Part shown: piece by piece, positions 54,436 through 63,092 of the stretch
Numbering within the stretch: position 1 is the stretch's first letter
Layout of the letters: every line of letters starts with the position of its first letter
NCBI RefSeq assembly: GCF_034424645.1
Contig: NZ_CP139969.1
Location: forward strand, 1,054,001-1,118,000
Origin: Bordetella avium
GTDB lineage: Bacteria; Pseudomonadota; Gammaproteobacteria; Burkholderiales; Burkholderiaceae_B
Length of the DNA: 64,000 bases
Reading direction: 5' to 3'
Made by a program: the position numbers and the translations under genes
The notes under the pieces: generated by a model
Seen by the model: only the letters and a program-made list of their open reading frames with translations
The model's database searches: none
What the model was told of the DNA's origin: nothing

Positions 54436-55833
54436 TCAGCGGCTCGCGTTCGATGACAGCAGGCTATCCAGCGTGGGGATCTGCCTGGACCAGAGATCGA
54501 CCGCCTGGGCATCGACCACGTCCAGTTGCGGAATCTGCGCCAGCACCGGGATGCGGCCAAAGTGTTCGATAGCCCGGCGATTGTCGTCCGAAGGCGGACC
54601 GCTCATGATGACGCCAAGCACAGGCAGCTTGCGTGCCCGCAGGGCTTCCAGGCTCAGCAAAGTGTGGTTGATCGTGCCCAGACCGCTGCGCGCGGCCAGT
54701 ACGACCGGCAGGCCAAGATTGTCGATCAGGTCGATGATCAGGCTGCGCTCATCGATGGGGACGTAAAGTCCGCCCGCCCCTTCGACCACCAGCGGCGCAG
54801 CCGTCTCGGGCAGGGTTAATCGCGTCGCGTCGATGCAGGTGTTTTCAAGGCTGGCGGCGGCCCAGGGGGCGAGCGGCGCTTGCAGGGCGTAGGCGGGGGC
54901 GTGCAGACGTTCTGGCGGCAGGCGGGCCAGTGCCGCAACGGTGGCGCTGTCGCCGCTTTCCTCGGCCAGGCCGGTTTGCAGCGGTTTCCAGTAATCAGCC
55001 TGCCAGGCGCGGGTGAGCAGTGCGGACACCAGCGTCTTGCCCACGCCGGTATCGGTGCCGGTCACGAAGACGCCCCGAGGTTTGCGCCATTGTCCATAGG
55101 CGAATTGATAGGTCACACACGCTCCTTGTCGGTCGAATTGCCGCAGCACGGCGCGCAGTTGCGCGGTGTTCAGCGGCTGGTGCCCGGCGCGCGGCGCGGT
55201 GGCGCCGATGCCTTTGAGACCTCGCAGAAAGGCCAGGCCACTGTGATGGCTTTGGACATGCTGCTCGCTGTCTACCCGGCCGGGCAAGAGGCCTGCACGG
55301 ATGTCGGCCACTGGCGGATATTCTGGTGTCGCTGCCTTCAGCGACAGAACGGCATGGGCTTGATGCCATTCCTTGAAGCTTTCTTGCGCCAGTGTGGCGA
55401 TGGCCAGATGGCCGCCGGGCCTAAGCCAGCGTGTCAGCCGGGCAAGCCCGGCGTTCAGATCACCGAACCACTGTACGGCAAGACTGGAGCAGATGAGGTC
55501 GTACTGACCATCTAGGCCTGCGGGGTGCTCGCCATCCATGCGTAGATAGCGCGCGGGCAGATTCAGATTGGCGCGAGCCTGCCGCAGCATATCGGGGGCG
55601 ATGTCGCTCAAGGTCCAGTCTGCCGGACCTAGACGGCGCGCCAGCGCACGAGTTAGCAGGCCTGTGCCGCAGCCGATTTCCAGAATGCGGGGCTTGGCTG
55701 GCAGGGCTAAGGCGGCGATGCGTTCGGCCAGGGCTTCGGCGGCATGGCGCTGTGCCCAGGCATGATGCTCGTAACGGTCGGCGGCGGCGTCGAAGCGTTT
55801 GGCGATGGATCGGTCTGGCAAGAAAGGGGTCAA
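54436..55833 (-). CDS. BioC-BioD fusion: malonyl-ACP O-methyltransferase / dethiobiotin synthetase
   Basis: One 465-residue frame holds two biotin enzymes. Residues 1 to about 250 are BioC, which methylates malonyl-ACP to start pimelate synthesis: SAM motif ILEIGCGTGLLTRAL at 50-64 and the BioC-typical SLAVQWFGDL. Residues from about 252 are BioD, which closes the ureido ring of dethiobiotin: P-loop VTGTDTGVGKTLVSALL, then YWKPLQTG and VVEGAGGLYVPIDE. The join is continuous, in TYQFAYGQWRKPRGVFVTG. The start is probably TTG 55833, which overlaps the stop of the BioH-like gene (TTGA) with GAAGG nine bases ahead; a GTG at 55875 is the alternative. The gene is the last of bioF-bioH-like-bioCD. 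Confidence 0.9.
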   Translation of the reverse strand: MTPFLPDRSIAKRFDAAADRYEHHAWAQRHAAEALAERIAALALPAKPRILEIGCGTGLLTRALARRLGPADWTLSDIAPDMLRQARANLNLPARYLRMDGEHPAGLDGQYDLICSSLAVQWFGDLNAGLARLTRWLRPGGHLAIATLAQESFKEWHQAHAVLSLKAATPEYPPVADIRAGLLPGRVDSEQHVQSHHSGLAFLRGLKGIGATAPRAGHQPLNTAQLRAVLRQFDRQGACVTYQFAYGQWRKPRGVFVTGTDTGVGKTLVSALLTRAWQADYWKPLQTGLAEESGDSATVAALARLPPERLHAPAYALQAPLAPWAAASLENTCIDATRLTLPETAAPLVVEGAGGLYVPIDERSLIIDLIDNLGLPVVLAARSGLGTINHTLLSLEALRARKLPVLGVIMSGPPSDDNRRAIEHFGRIPVLAQIPQLDVVDAQAVDLWSRQIPTLDSLLSSNASR

Positions 55834-56468
55834 GCGGGTAAAGCCTTCAGAAAAGTCAGGATAGCTTGGGCGCACCCATCCGGATCGGACAGTGGCAGCA
55901 TGTGGTCGCCATCCGGGAAAAAATGGGTGGCAGGCGCTTGCGCATCAAGGGGCAGGATGGCATCGGCCCCAGCGCCCAGGCTGAGCAAAGGGCGGGCCCA
56001 ATGATGCAGTTCGGTCAGGCGGTTCTCGTCGCGCAGCCGCAGCAAGTCGGTATCCAGCCGCTGGATATCCGGGACGCCCTGCGCGGCGGGCAGCGTGCGG
56101 CCATTGGCCGCGCGCAGGCGGAAGTCTTTGAGGACGGCTTGCGGGCGGGCGCGTAACTGCGTGCGCATGCGGTCCAGCAGGCGCGGCGCAACACCCTGTG
56201 TGAATCCCTGTCCTGCGCCAAAACGCCCGAAACTGTTGATGAGTATCAAGGCCTGGCAATGGGCGGGCGGATCGGCCAACAGCTTCATGCCGCCGAGCGA
56301 ATGACCGATGGCCACTACCGGGCCTGGCGGAGGCGTTTCAGCGGGCGCGCCGAAATAGCCGGCGTCAGCCACGGTTTGCGGCCAGTCATGCAGGCGCGCG
56401 CGCAGGCTGTCCCAGAAATGGGCGTCACAGGCCCAGCCGTGCACGAAATACAGGGTGGGGCGTGTCAT
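55830..56468 (-). CDS. BioH-like alpha/beta hydrolase (pimeloyl-ACP methyl ester esterase)
   Basis: This 212-residue alpha/beta hydrolase has the oxyanion block LYFVHGWACDAHFWDSL, nucleophile elbow AIGHSLGGMKLL, a candidate Asp in SLGAGADAILPLDA and the His in FPDGDHMLPLSDP. Its place between bioF and the BioC-BioD gene points to the esterase that removes the methyl group from pimeloyl-ACP. It is shorter than E. coli BioH (256) and differs from it, so the exact type (BioH, BioG or another) is open. ATG 56468 overlaps the bioF stop. Confidence 0.8.
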   Translation of the reverse strand: MTRPTLYFVHGWACDAHFWDSLRARLHDWPQTVADAGYFGAPAETPPPGPVVAIGHSLGGMKLLADPPAHCQALILINSFGRFGAGQGFTQGVAPRLLDRMRTQLRARPQAVLKDFRLRAANGRTLPAAQGVPDIQRLDTDLLRLRDENRLTELHHWARPLLSLGAGADAILPLDAQAPATHFFPDGDHMLPLSDPDGCAQAILTFLKALPA

Positions 56469-57619
56469 GAGAGCGCGGCCTCCAGCGCAGTAATGAGGCG
56501 ATCGATGTCTTGGTCGCGATGCGCGGCGCTCAGGGCGAAGCGCAGGCGGCTGCTGCCTTCCGGCACGGTGGGCGGACGGATGGCTACGGCCAGCAGGCCC
56601 GCGGCTTCGAGTCGGCGGGCCAGCGTCAGCGCTTCATCCGCCGCGCCGACAATGGCGGGCACGATTTGTGTCGAGGAGCCGGCCGTATCGAGGCCGAGGC
56701 AAGCCAAGGCCTGACGCAGACGCTGGGCATTGGCATGCAGATGCCTGCGCTCGGCATCCATCTGCGGCACCAGGTCCAGCGCGGCATCCATGGCGCCCAG
56801 CACCGAGGGCGGCAGCGCCGTCGTGTAGATCAGACCAGAGCAATGGTTGATGAGGTAGTCGCATAGCGCACGCGAGCCCGCGACATAGGCGCCAAACCCG
56901 CCCAGCGCCTTGCTGAAGGTGCCCATGATGAGATCGACGCGCCCGGGGGCCAGGCCGGCCAGGCCCATGCCTGAGGGACCCAGCACACCGGTTGCGTGCG
57001 CTTCATCAAGATATAGAAAGGCGTTGTAGCGTTCTGCGAGATCGGCAAGCGCCACGATGTCGCTGCGGTCGCCGTCCATGCTGAATACGCTTTCCGTAAT
57101 GATGAACGGGGTGCCGGGTTTATCACGGTCTCGCCTGAGCAGGCTTTCCAGGTGGTTCAGATCATTGTGCCGGTAGCGCATCTGGCGCTGCGTCTGGCAG
57201 CCCTGATGCAGGCTGGCGTGATTGAGCCGGTCAGTGTAGAGCCTGGCTTGGCCGACAGCCTGAAACAAAGCGGGCAGCACGGCGGCGTTGGCCTGCCAGC
57301 CCGAGGCCAGCAGCAGCGCTGCTTCGGTGCCTTTGGCGTGGGCCAGCTTGGTTTCGACCCTTTGGTGCAAATCCAGCGTGCCACAGACCAGACGGGATGC
57401 CCCACTTCCCGTGGTTTGCGTCCAGTCGCGTGAGCGGCGGATCAATGCCGGGTGGTGAGCCAGACCCAGATAGTCATTGCTGGAAAAATTGAGCAGCGCT
57501 CGGCCGTCGCGATGGATGTGTCCTGCACCGCGCATTTGCACCGGGCGCAGTTCGCGTAAGCGATGCGCGGCACGCGCCGTCTGCAGCGCGTCAAGAAAAA
57601 GAGAATCCAGCTTGGACAT
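56465..57619 (-). CDS. bioF: 8-amino-7-oxononanoate synthase
   Basis: BioF joins pimeloyl-ACP (or CoA) with alanine in a PLP-dependent reaction, the first step of biotin ring assembly. The 384 residues include NFSSNDYLGLAHHPAL, the cofactor region LDEAHATGVLGPSGMGLA and the Schiff-base lysine in IMGTFSKALGGFGAYVAG. The start is ATG 57619; an in-frame TTG lies two codons earlier. It heads the minus-strand biotin operon and is divergent from bioA. Confidence 0.95.
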   Translation of the reverse strand: MSKLDSLFLDALQTARAAHRLRELRPVQMRGAGHIHRDGRALLNFSSNDYLGLAHHPALIRRSRDWTQTTGSGASRLVCGTLDLHQRVETKLAHAKGTEAALLLASGWQANAAVLPALFQAVGQARLYTDRLNHASLHQGCQTQRQMRYRHNDLNHLESLLRRDRDKPGTPFIITESVFSMDGDRSDIVALADLAERYNAFLYLDEAHATGVLGPSGMGLAGLAPGRVDLIMGTFSKALGGFGAYVAGSRALCDYLINHCSGLIYTTALPPSVLGAMDAALDLVPQMDAERRHLHANAQRLRQALACLGLDTAGSSTQIVPAIVGAADEALTLARRLEAAGLLAVAIRPPTVPEGSSRLRFALSAAHRDQDIDRLITALEAALS

Positions 57620-57638
57620 GAACAATCCGGCAATACCG

Positions 57639-57656
57639 GGCCGGGCGGTCCCGGCC
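57639..57656. promoter_or_regulatory. GC-rich inverted repeat in the bioF-bioA divergent region
   Basis: GGCCGGG and CCCGGCC are perfect arms around CGGT, inside the 95 bases between the two start codons. It may be an operator or a leader hairpin; no known biotin regulator site is recognised. Confidence 0.35.
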
Positions 57657-57714
57657 GTAGAATGCGGGCCATTGTAGTAGAGCGGGCTTGCAGTCCGCTG
57701 TTCAGGAGCGTGTT

Positions 57715-58974
57715 ATGACCCAACCCGAATGGATGCGCCAGGGCTCCCCCCATATCTGGTTACCCTATGCGCAGATGAAAACGGCGCCGCAGCCTTTGCC
57801 GGTGATCGCGACGCAAGGTTCGCGTCTGACGCTGGCCGATGGCCGTCGTCTGATCGATGGCGTGGCGTCATGGTGGACCGCCTGCCATGGTTACAACCAT
57901 CCGCATATTGCTCAGGCCGTGACGCGACAATTGCAAGACATGCCCCATGTCATGTTTGGTGGACTGACCCATGAGCCGGCGCTGACACTTGCCGCAAGAC
58001 TCAGCGCCAGCGTGGGCCTGGAGCGCGTGTTCTACACCGATTCCGGCTCGGTGGCTGTCGAGGTCGCCATGAAAATGGCCCTGCAATATTGGCTCAATCA
58101 GGGGGGGCGCCGTCAGCGTTTTCTGGCCTTCCGGGGCGGCTATCATGGCGACACCTTTGGCACGATGGCGGTCTGCGATCCGGACGAGGGCATGCACGCG
58201 CGCTTTCGCGGCATGCTGGCCGATCATCTGATTGCCGATCTGCCCCGTGATGAGATGTCGTTGCAGGTTTTGCGAGCCCTGCTCGAGCGCCATGCCGCAG
58301 AGCTGGCCGGTATTCTGGTCGAGCCGCTGGTGCAGGGAGCGGGCGGCATGCTCATGCATGACCCGGAGGTGTTGCGCCGCTTGCGAGCCCTGGCCGATGA
58401 GTTTGACCTCCTTTTGATTTTCGATGAGATTTTCACAGGCTTCGGGCGCACGGGCACGATGTATGCGTTTGAGCAAGCCGGTATCCGTCCCGACATCATC
58501 ACGCTGTCCAAGGCCTTGACCGGGGGCACGCTGCCGTTGGCGGCCACGGTGGCGAGCGCCCGGGTGTTCGAAGGGTTTCTGTCGGATGACCCGGATCATG
58601 CCCTGATGCATGGTCCGACCTTTATGGCGAATGCCCTGGCCTGCGCGGCGGCGAATGCGTCACTGGATTTATTCGAGCGCGAGCCCAGACTGGCGCAGGT
58701 GCGGGCGATTGAGGCCGGTTTGCGTGCTGGCTTGGCGCCTTGCGCCGAGCTGCCCTGGGTGGCGCAGGTGCGCGTGCTGGGCGCCATTGGCGCGGTGGAA
58801 CTGAAGACGATTCACGATATGGCGCGGCTTAAACAGGGCCTGATCGATGCCGGCGTCTGGGTGCGGCCTTTTGGTCGCATCGTTTACCTGACACCGGCAT
58901 TTACGATAGCTGCCGATGATCTGGCCAGCCTGACTGGCGCTGTGTGCCAGGTACTGCGTCGGCGTGCGCCCTGA
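57715..58974 (+). CDS. bioA: Adenosylmethionine--8-amino-7-oxononanoate aminotransferase
   Basis: BioA transfers an amino group from S-adenosylmethionine to KAPA, giving 7,8-diaminononanoate. The 419 residues have the class III aminotransferase layout: HIWLPYAQMKTAPQPLPVI at the N-terminus, DGVASWWTACHGYNHPHI, the Asp in LLIFDEIFTGFGRTGTMYAF and the PLP lysine in ITLSKALTGGTLPLAA. ATG 57715 has CAGGAGCG upstream. It is divergent from bioF. Confidence 0.96.
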   Translation: MTQPEWMRQGSPHIWLPYAQMKTAPQPLPVIATQGSRLTLADGRRLIDGVASWWTACHGYNHPHIAQAVTRQLQDMPHVMFGGLTHEPALTLAARLSASVGLERVFYTDSGSVAVEVAMKMALQYWLNQGGRRQRFLAFRGGYHGDTFGTMAVCDPDEGMHARFRGMLADHLIADLPRDEMSLQVLRALLERHAAELAGILVEPLVQGAGGMLMHDPEVLRRLRALADEFDLLLIFDEIFTGFGRTGTMYAFEQAGIRPDIITLSKALTGGTLPLAATVASARVFEGFLSDDPDHALMHGPTFMANALACAAANASLDLFEREPRLAQVRAIEAGLRAGLAPCAELPWVAQVRVLGAIGAVELKTIHDMARLKQGLIDAGVWVRPFGRIVYLTPAFTIAADDLASLTGAVCQVLRRRAP

Positions 58975-59019
58975 GGCCGTCAGGCAGCCTGATCCCAGGT
59001 CTTTCAAGAATTGCTTGCT

Positions 59020-59042
59020 ATTAAATAGTGCACGATTTAATA
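59020..59042. promoter_or_regulatory. OhrR operator upstream of ohrR
   Basis: The core AATAGTGCACGATTTAAT lies just before ohrR and recurs almost unchanged before ohr (59550-59572). The AT-rich flanks with a TGCAC centre fit known OhrR sites. It suggests autorepression. Confidence 0.75.
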
Positions 59043-59052
59043 TTTGTCCATC

Positions 59053-59514
59053 ATGAAAACCAAGACCTCTCATTCTTCGCGTGGGCCATTGCTCGACAAG
59101 CAGCTCTGCTTTGCGTTGCATTCGACCTCGCTTGCAATGAGCAAGGTCTACCGCAAGTTGCTGGGTCCGCTTGGGCTTACTTACTCCCAGTATCTTGTCA
59201 TGATGGTGCTTTGGGAGCAGGACGGATTAATTTTGTCTGATATTGGGCGCCGTTTATTTCTGGATTCGGCCACTCTGACGCCCTTGCTCAAGCGTATGGA
59301 AGGCGCCGGTTTGCTGCTGCGGCAACGTGATCCGTCTGATGAACGGCAGGTCATTGTCAGTCTCACACCTCGAGGCCGGGCGCTGCAAGAGCAAGCTCAG
59401 AGTGTGCCCCAGGGCATTGCGCGCGCCGCAGCCTGTTCTTCCGAAGAGGTCGAATTGTTGAAAGCCCACCTAGAGCGCCTGCGCGAGGCCTTGGCCGTCG
59501 CCGAAGCGAATTAA
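59053..59514 (+). CDS. ohrR: Organic hydroperoxide resistance regulator OhrR (MarR family)
   Basis: This 153-residue MarR-type repressor has the reactive peroxide-sensing Cys19 in [12 protein letters not shown], the signature of OhrR. The winged helix is [20 protein letters not shown] with the wing [14 protein letters not shown]. Oxidation of the Cys by organic peroxides would release DNA and induce ohr. I use ATG 59053; a TTG at 59044 is also in frame. Operators lie upstream of both ohrR and ohr. Confidence 0.94.
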   Translation: MKTKTSHSSRGPLLDKQLCFALHSTSLAMSKVYRKLLGPLGLTYSQYLVMMVLWEQDGLILSDIGRRLFLDSATLTPLLKRMEGAGLLLRQRDPSDERQVIVSLTPRGRALQEQAQSVPQGIARAAACSSEEVELLKAHLERLREALAVAEAN

Positions 59515-59549
59515 GACCTAATGAATATTGTCAATGCGCTTTGATTGCA

Positions 59550-59572
59550 ATTTAATTAGTGCACGATTTAAT
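59550..59572. promoter_or_regulatory. OhrR operator upstream of ohr
   Basis: ATTTAATTAGTGCACGATTT is nearly the same as the site before ohrR, sharing the AGTGCACGATTTAAT core. It lies about 70 bases before the ohr start codon. Confidence 0.78.
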
Positions 59573-59643
59573 CGTAAGCGATTTTAACCCGGCGGATCTC
59601 CGTCTCCCGTGCCCCGCACGGATCTTCGATAAGGAAGCGCATC

Positions 59644-60069
59644 ATGTCTCTCGAAAAAGTTCTGTATCGCAGCCACGTCAGCGTGACTGGTGGTCGTGAC
59701 GGCGCTGCCGTTTCTGACGACAAGCATCTGGATATCAAGCTGACCACGCCCAAGGAACTGGGCGGGGCAGGCGGCGCGGGCACCAACCCCGAGCAACTGT
59801 TTGCCGCCGGTTATGCCGCATGCTTTATGGGTGCGATGAAGTTCGTTGCCGCCCGCGACAAGATCGCCATTCCGCATGATGTGTCGATTGTGGGTTCGGT
59901 GGGCATCGGCCCGCTGCCCACGGGTTTTGGCATCGAAGCCGAACTGAAGATTTCTCTGCCGGGCATGGATCGCGCCGCCGCGCAGCAGCTGATCGAGCGT
60001 GCGCATATCGTGTGCCCCTATTCGAACGCCACCCAAGGCAATATTGATGTGACTCTGACTCTGGTCTAA
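59644..60069 (+). CDS. ohr: Organic hydroperoxide resistance protein
   Basis: Ohr is a thiol peroxidase of the Ohr/OsmC fold that reduces fatty acid and other organic hydroperoxides. The 141 residues hold the two redox cysteines Cys60 ([14 protein letters not shown]) and Cys124 ([11 protein letters not shown]). The start is ATG 59644. It is transcribed from its own OhrR-controlled promoter and ends in a hairpin terminator. Confidence 0.96.
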   Translation: MSLEKVLYRSHVSVTGGRDGAAVSDDKHLDIKLTTPKELGGAGGAGTNPEQLFAAGYAACFMGAMKFVAARDKIAIPHDVSIVGSVGIGPLPTGFGIEAELKISLPGMDRAAAQQLIERAHIVCPYSNATQGNIDVTLTLV

Positions 60070-60076
60070 GGGGTTC

Positions 60077-60103
60077 AGCGGGTGCCTTGGGGCACCCGCT
60101 TTG
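60077..60103 (+). terminator. Rho-independent terminator after ohr
   Basis: AGCGGGTGCC and GGCACCCGCT pair over ten bases around TTGG, followed by a short T-run, seven bases past the ohr stop. Confidence 0.75.
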
Positions 60104-60221
60104 CGCTTGTGTTCCAATGGGTCGTTGGCAATGACGACAGTTTTCGTATGCATTGACCAAACGGCCCCGTGATGCGGGTTATCTTTAGGACTGCCCGTCC
60201 AGAACAACAAGCGAGGTTGCC

Positions 60222-61154
60222 GTGCGCGGCGATAGTGTGATTTCCGTACAAGACCTGTCCAAGGTCTATGCCTCGGGGCATCAGGCCCTGAAAAATATCA
60301 ATCTGGATATTCAGCGCGGCGAGATTTTCGCCTTGCTCGGGCCCAACGGCGCCGGCAAGACAACGCTGATCAGCATTATTTGCGGCATCGTCAATGCCAG
60401 TAGCGGCCGTGTGTTCGCAGACGGCCATGACAATGTCAAAGCCTACCGCGCCGCGCGCCAGGTCATCGGTTTGGTGCCGCAGGAGCTGACCACCGACGCA
60501 TTCGAGACGGTCTGGAATACGGTTATGTTCAGCCGTGGTCTGTTCGGTAAGCCTGCCAATCCCGGGCTGGTCGAGCGCATTCTGCGCGATCTGTCGCTTT
60601 GGGACAAGAAAGACAGCCGCATCATGGCGCTGTCGGGTGGCATGAAGCGTCGCGTCATGATCGCCAAGGCGCTGTCGCATGAGCCGCGCATTCTCTTTCT
60701 GGATGAGCCGACCGCTGGCGTGGACGTCGAATTGCGTCGTGGCATGTGGGAGATGGTGCGCCGCTTGCGCGAGCAGGGCGTCACGATCATCCTCACCACC
60801 CACTATATCGAAGAGGCTCAGGAGATGGCCGACCGGGTCGGCGTCATCCGCAAGGGTGAAATCATTCTGGTCGAACAGACCCACACCCTGATGCGCAAGC
60901 TGGGCAAGAAACAACTCAGCTTCTCCCTGACCGCGCCACTGTCCCAGATTCCCGCCAGCCTCAGGCCCTACGACCTGGAGCTGACCGAAGATGGCCGATG
61001 CCTGGTATACACCTATGACAGCCAGGGCGAGGACAACCCGGTGCAACCCTTGTTGCGCGAGCTCGACGCTCAAGGTATCGGCTTCAATGACTTGCAGTCC
61101 TCCGAGAGCACGCTGGAGGAGATTTTTGTCAGCCTGGTGAGTGCACAATCATGA
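60222..61154 (+). CDS. ABC transporter ATP-binding protein (YadG-like, ABC-2 type)
   Basis: This 310-residue ATPase has Walker [15 protein letters not shown], signature [15 protein letters not shown] and Walker [14 protein letters not shown]. The C-terminal part after the ATPase core ([20 protein letters not shown]) fits exporter ATPases paired with ABC-2 permeases. GTG 60222 lies five bases after GCGAGG; a second in-frame GTG at 60237 is possible. The permease gene overlaps by four bases. Confidence 0.92.
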   Translation: MRGDSVISVQDLSKVYASGHQALKNINLDIQRGEIFALLGPNGAGKTTLISIICGIVNASSGRVFADGHDNVKAYRAARQVIGLVPQELTTDAFETVWNTVMFSRGLFGKPANPGLVERILRDLSLWDKKDSRIMALSGGMKRRVMIAKALSHEPRILFLDEPTAGVDVELRRGMWEMVRRLREQGVTIILTTHYIEEAQEMADRVGVIRKGEIILVEQTHTLMRKLGKKQLSFSLTAPLSQIPASLRPYDLELTEDGRCLVYTYDSQGEDNPVQPLLRELDAQGIGFNDLQSSESTLEEIFVSLVSAQS

Positions 61155-61912
61155 ATTGGTACGCGGTTCGCGCCATCTATCTGTTTGAAATGGCCCGTGC
61201 CTGGCGCACGCTCATGCAAAGTGTCGCCTCGCCGGTCATTTCGACCTCTCTGTATTTCGTGGTGTTCGGCTCAGCCATCGGCTCGCACATGGTCGCCATC
61301 GATGGCGTGAGCTATGGCGCTTTCATTGTGCCGGGCATGATCATGCTGTCGCTGTTGACCCAAAGCGTGGCCAATGCCTCATTCGGTATTTACATGCCGC
61401 GCTTCTCGGGCACGATATACGAAATCCATTCAGCGCCGATTTCCTATGTGGAGATCATCATGGGCTATGTCGGTGCGGCGGCCAGCAAATCCATTTTGCT
61501 GGGCATCATCATGCTGGTGACCGCGCGTCTTTTCGTGGCCTACGAAATCCAGCATCCGGTGTGGATGCTGGTGTTCCTGGTGTTCACCGCCGTGACCTTC
61601 AGCCTGTTCGGTTTCATCATTGGCGTCTGGGCGGACGGCTTCGAGAAGCTACAGATCATCCCCTTGATGATCATCACGCCGCTGACTTTTCTGGGCGGCA
61701 CCTTTTACTCCATTCATATGTTGCCGCCGTTCTGGCAGACCGTGACGCTGTTTAATCCGGTGGTGTATCTGGTAAGCGGTTTTCGCTGGAGTTTCTTCGG
61801 CACGGCGGATGTCAGCCTGTCGGTCAGTATTGGCATGACGCTAGTGTTTTTGTTGGCTTGTCTGCTGACGGTGCGCTGGATTTTCAAGACGGGTTATCGT
61901 TTGAAGACATGA
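61151..61912 (+). CDS. ABC-2 type transporter permease (YadH-like)
   Basis: This 253-residue permease has six membrane helices. The block [20 protein letters not shown] and the following [11 protein letters not shown], and later [19 protein letters not shown] with [17 protein letters not shown], are the ABC2_membrane/NodJ-type pattern. It overlaps the ATPase stop by four bases and the opposing AI-2E-type gene by 29 bases. The transported compound is unknown. Confidence 0.92.
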   Translation: MNWYAVRAIYLFEMARAWRTLMQSVASPVISTSLYFVVFGSAIGSHMVAIDGVSYGAFIVPGMIMLSLLTQSVANASFGIYMPRFSGTIYEIHSAPISYVEIIMGYVGAAASKSILLGIIMLVTARLFVAYEIQHPVWMLVFLVFTAVTFSLFGFIIGVWADGFEKLQIIPLMIITPLTFLGGTFYSIHMLPPFWQTVTLFNPVVYLVSGFRWSFFGTADVSLSVSIGMTLVFLLACLLTVRWIFKTGYRLKT

Positions 61913-62999
61913 CAGGCGGACCGGCCAGGGGTTCGCGCACCCACTGCATGAACAGCACATAGCCCAGCGCGAACCCCACCGGCCCCAGAAACAGCCCCAC
62001 CAGGCCGGCGGCGAGCACGCCGCCGAGCGCGCCGATCAGAATAATCGGCAGGGGGATGCTGATGCCGCGCGCCAGCATCAAGGGCTTCAGAACATTCTCC
62101 AACAGCGCCACGATTACGCTCCATATGGCGAAGATGATCGCGACGGGTGTGCTGTTGTTCAGAAAGACATAGATCGCCACCGGCCCGAGGACCGCCAGAA
62201 TGGGAAGCTGCACGATGCACACGGCGAGCGCCACGATGGCCCAGATCCCCGCGCCAGGAACGCCGGCCAGCAGCATGCCCAGTCCCCCCAATGCCGCCTG
62301 TATCAGCGCCACACCGATGACGCCCTGCGCGACGGCGCGGATGGTGCTGACGGTGAGCAGGATTAGATCGTGGCCGCGTTGAGGGCCGGCGATGCGGCTG
62401 GCGATATCATCCGCGAATCGTTTGCTGTGCGGCCCATAAATCAGCACCAGACCGGCGATCGCGATAGCCGCCAGGAAAATCAGAAACCCTGCACCGGCGC
62501 TGGTAGCGCTATTGAGCAGCCACTTGGCCGCGCCGGTCAGAGCGGGCTGCAAGGGCTTTAGCACGGTCTCGATGTTTTCGGTCGCCGCCGCCCAGGCGTC
62601 GTGCAGTTGTCCGCCGACCAGAGGCAGGTTGGAAATGAAGGCCGGAGGGTCGGGAATACGCAAGGCGGGCTCGCCTTCGGCTTGATGAAACAGGCGCGGC
62701 ACCGTCTCGGCCAGCGAGCTGGCCAGCAGGGCGCCAGGAATCATGAATGCCAGCATGGTGAGCACCACCAGCAGCAGGGAGGCCGACTTTGGTCGCCCTC
62801 CCAGCCAACGAGCGAGGCGCTCATGGATAGGCGCCAGGGTGACGGCCAGAATCATGGACCAGAGCAGGAGGCCGATAAAGGGCTCAGCGACCCGGTAACA
62901 CCAGTAAACCAGCCCACCAATGAGGCTGACGCGGATAATCAGATCGAGCAGGCTGCGTGAGAGTAGCTGTTGAAAATCGACATCGGAACGCAGGCGCAT
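61884..62999 (-). CDS. AI-2E family transporter (PerM/YdiK-type)
   Basis: This 371-residue membrane protein of the UPF0118 family has about eight helices. It shows the N-terminal block [40 protein letters not shown], and near the end [20 protein letters not shown] followed by LVGLFLGPV, which is highly conserved in the family. Family members act as exporters or ion transporters, and the AI-2 role is proved for few. The start is ATG 62999. Confidence 0.9.
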   Translation of the reverse strand: MRLRSDVDFQQLLSRSLLDLIIRVSLIGGLVYWCYRVAEPFIGLLLWSMILAVTLAPIHERLARWLGGRPKSASLLLVVLTMLAFMIPGALLASSLAETVPRLFHQAEGEPALRIPDPPAFISNLPLVGGQLHDAWAAATENIETVLKPLQPALTGAAKWLLNSATSAGAGFLIFLAAIAIAGLVLIYGPHSKRFADDIASRIAGPQRGHDLILLTVSTIRAVAQGVIGVALIQAALGGLGMLLAGVPGAGIWAIVALAVCIVQLPILAVLGPVAIYVFLNNSTPVAIIFAIWSVIVALLENVLKPLMLARGISIPLPIILIGALGGVLAAGLVGLFLGPVGFALGYVLFMQWVREPLAGPPVMSSNDNPS

Positions 63000-63092
63000 G
63001 GACGAGGTTCTCCGCGAGAAAAGGCGGCTGGCCCGAATGCCAGCCTGTCATCTTGTAGCGGATCAGACCGCCGCATGGCAAGGTGCGGCGCC

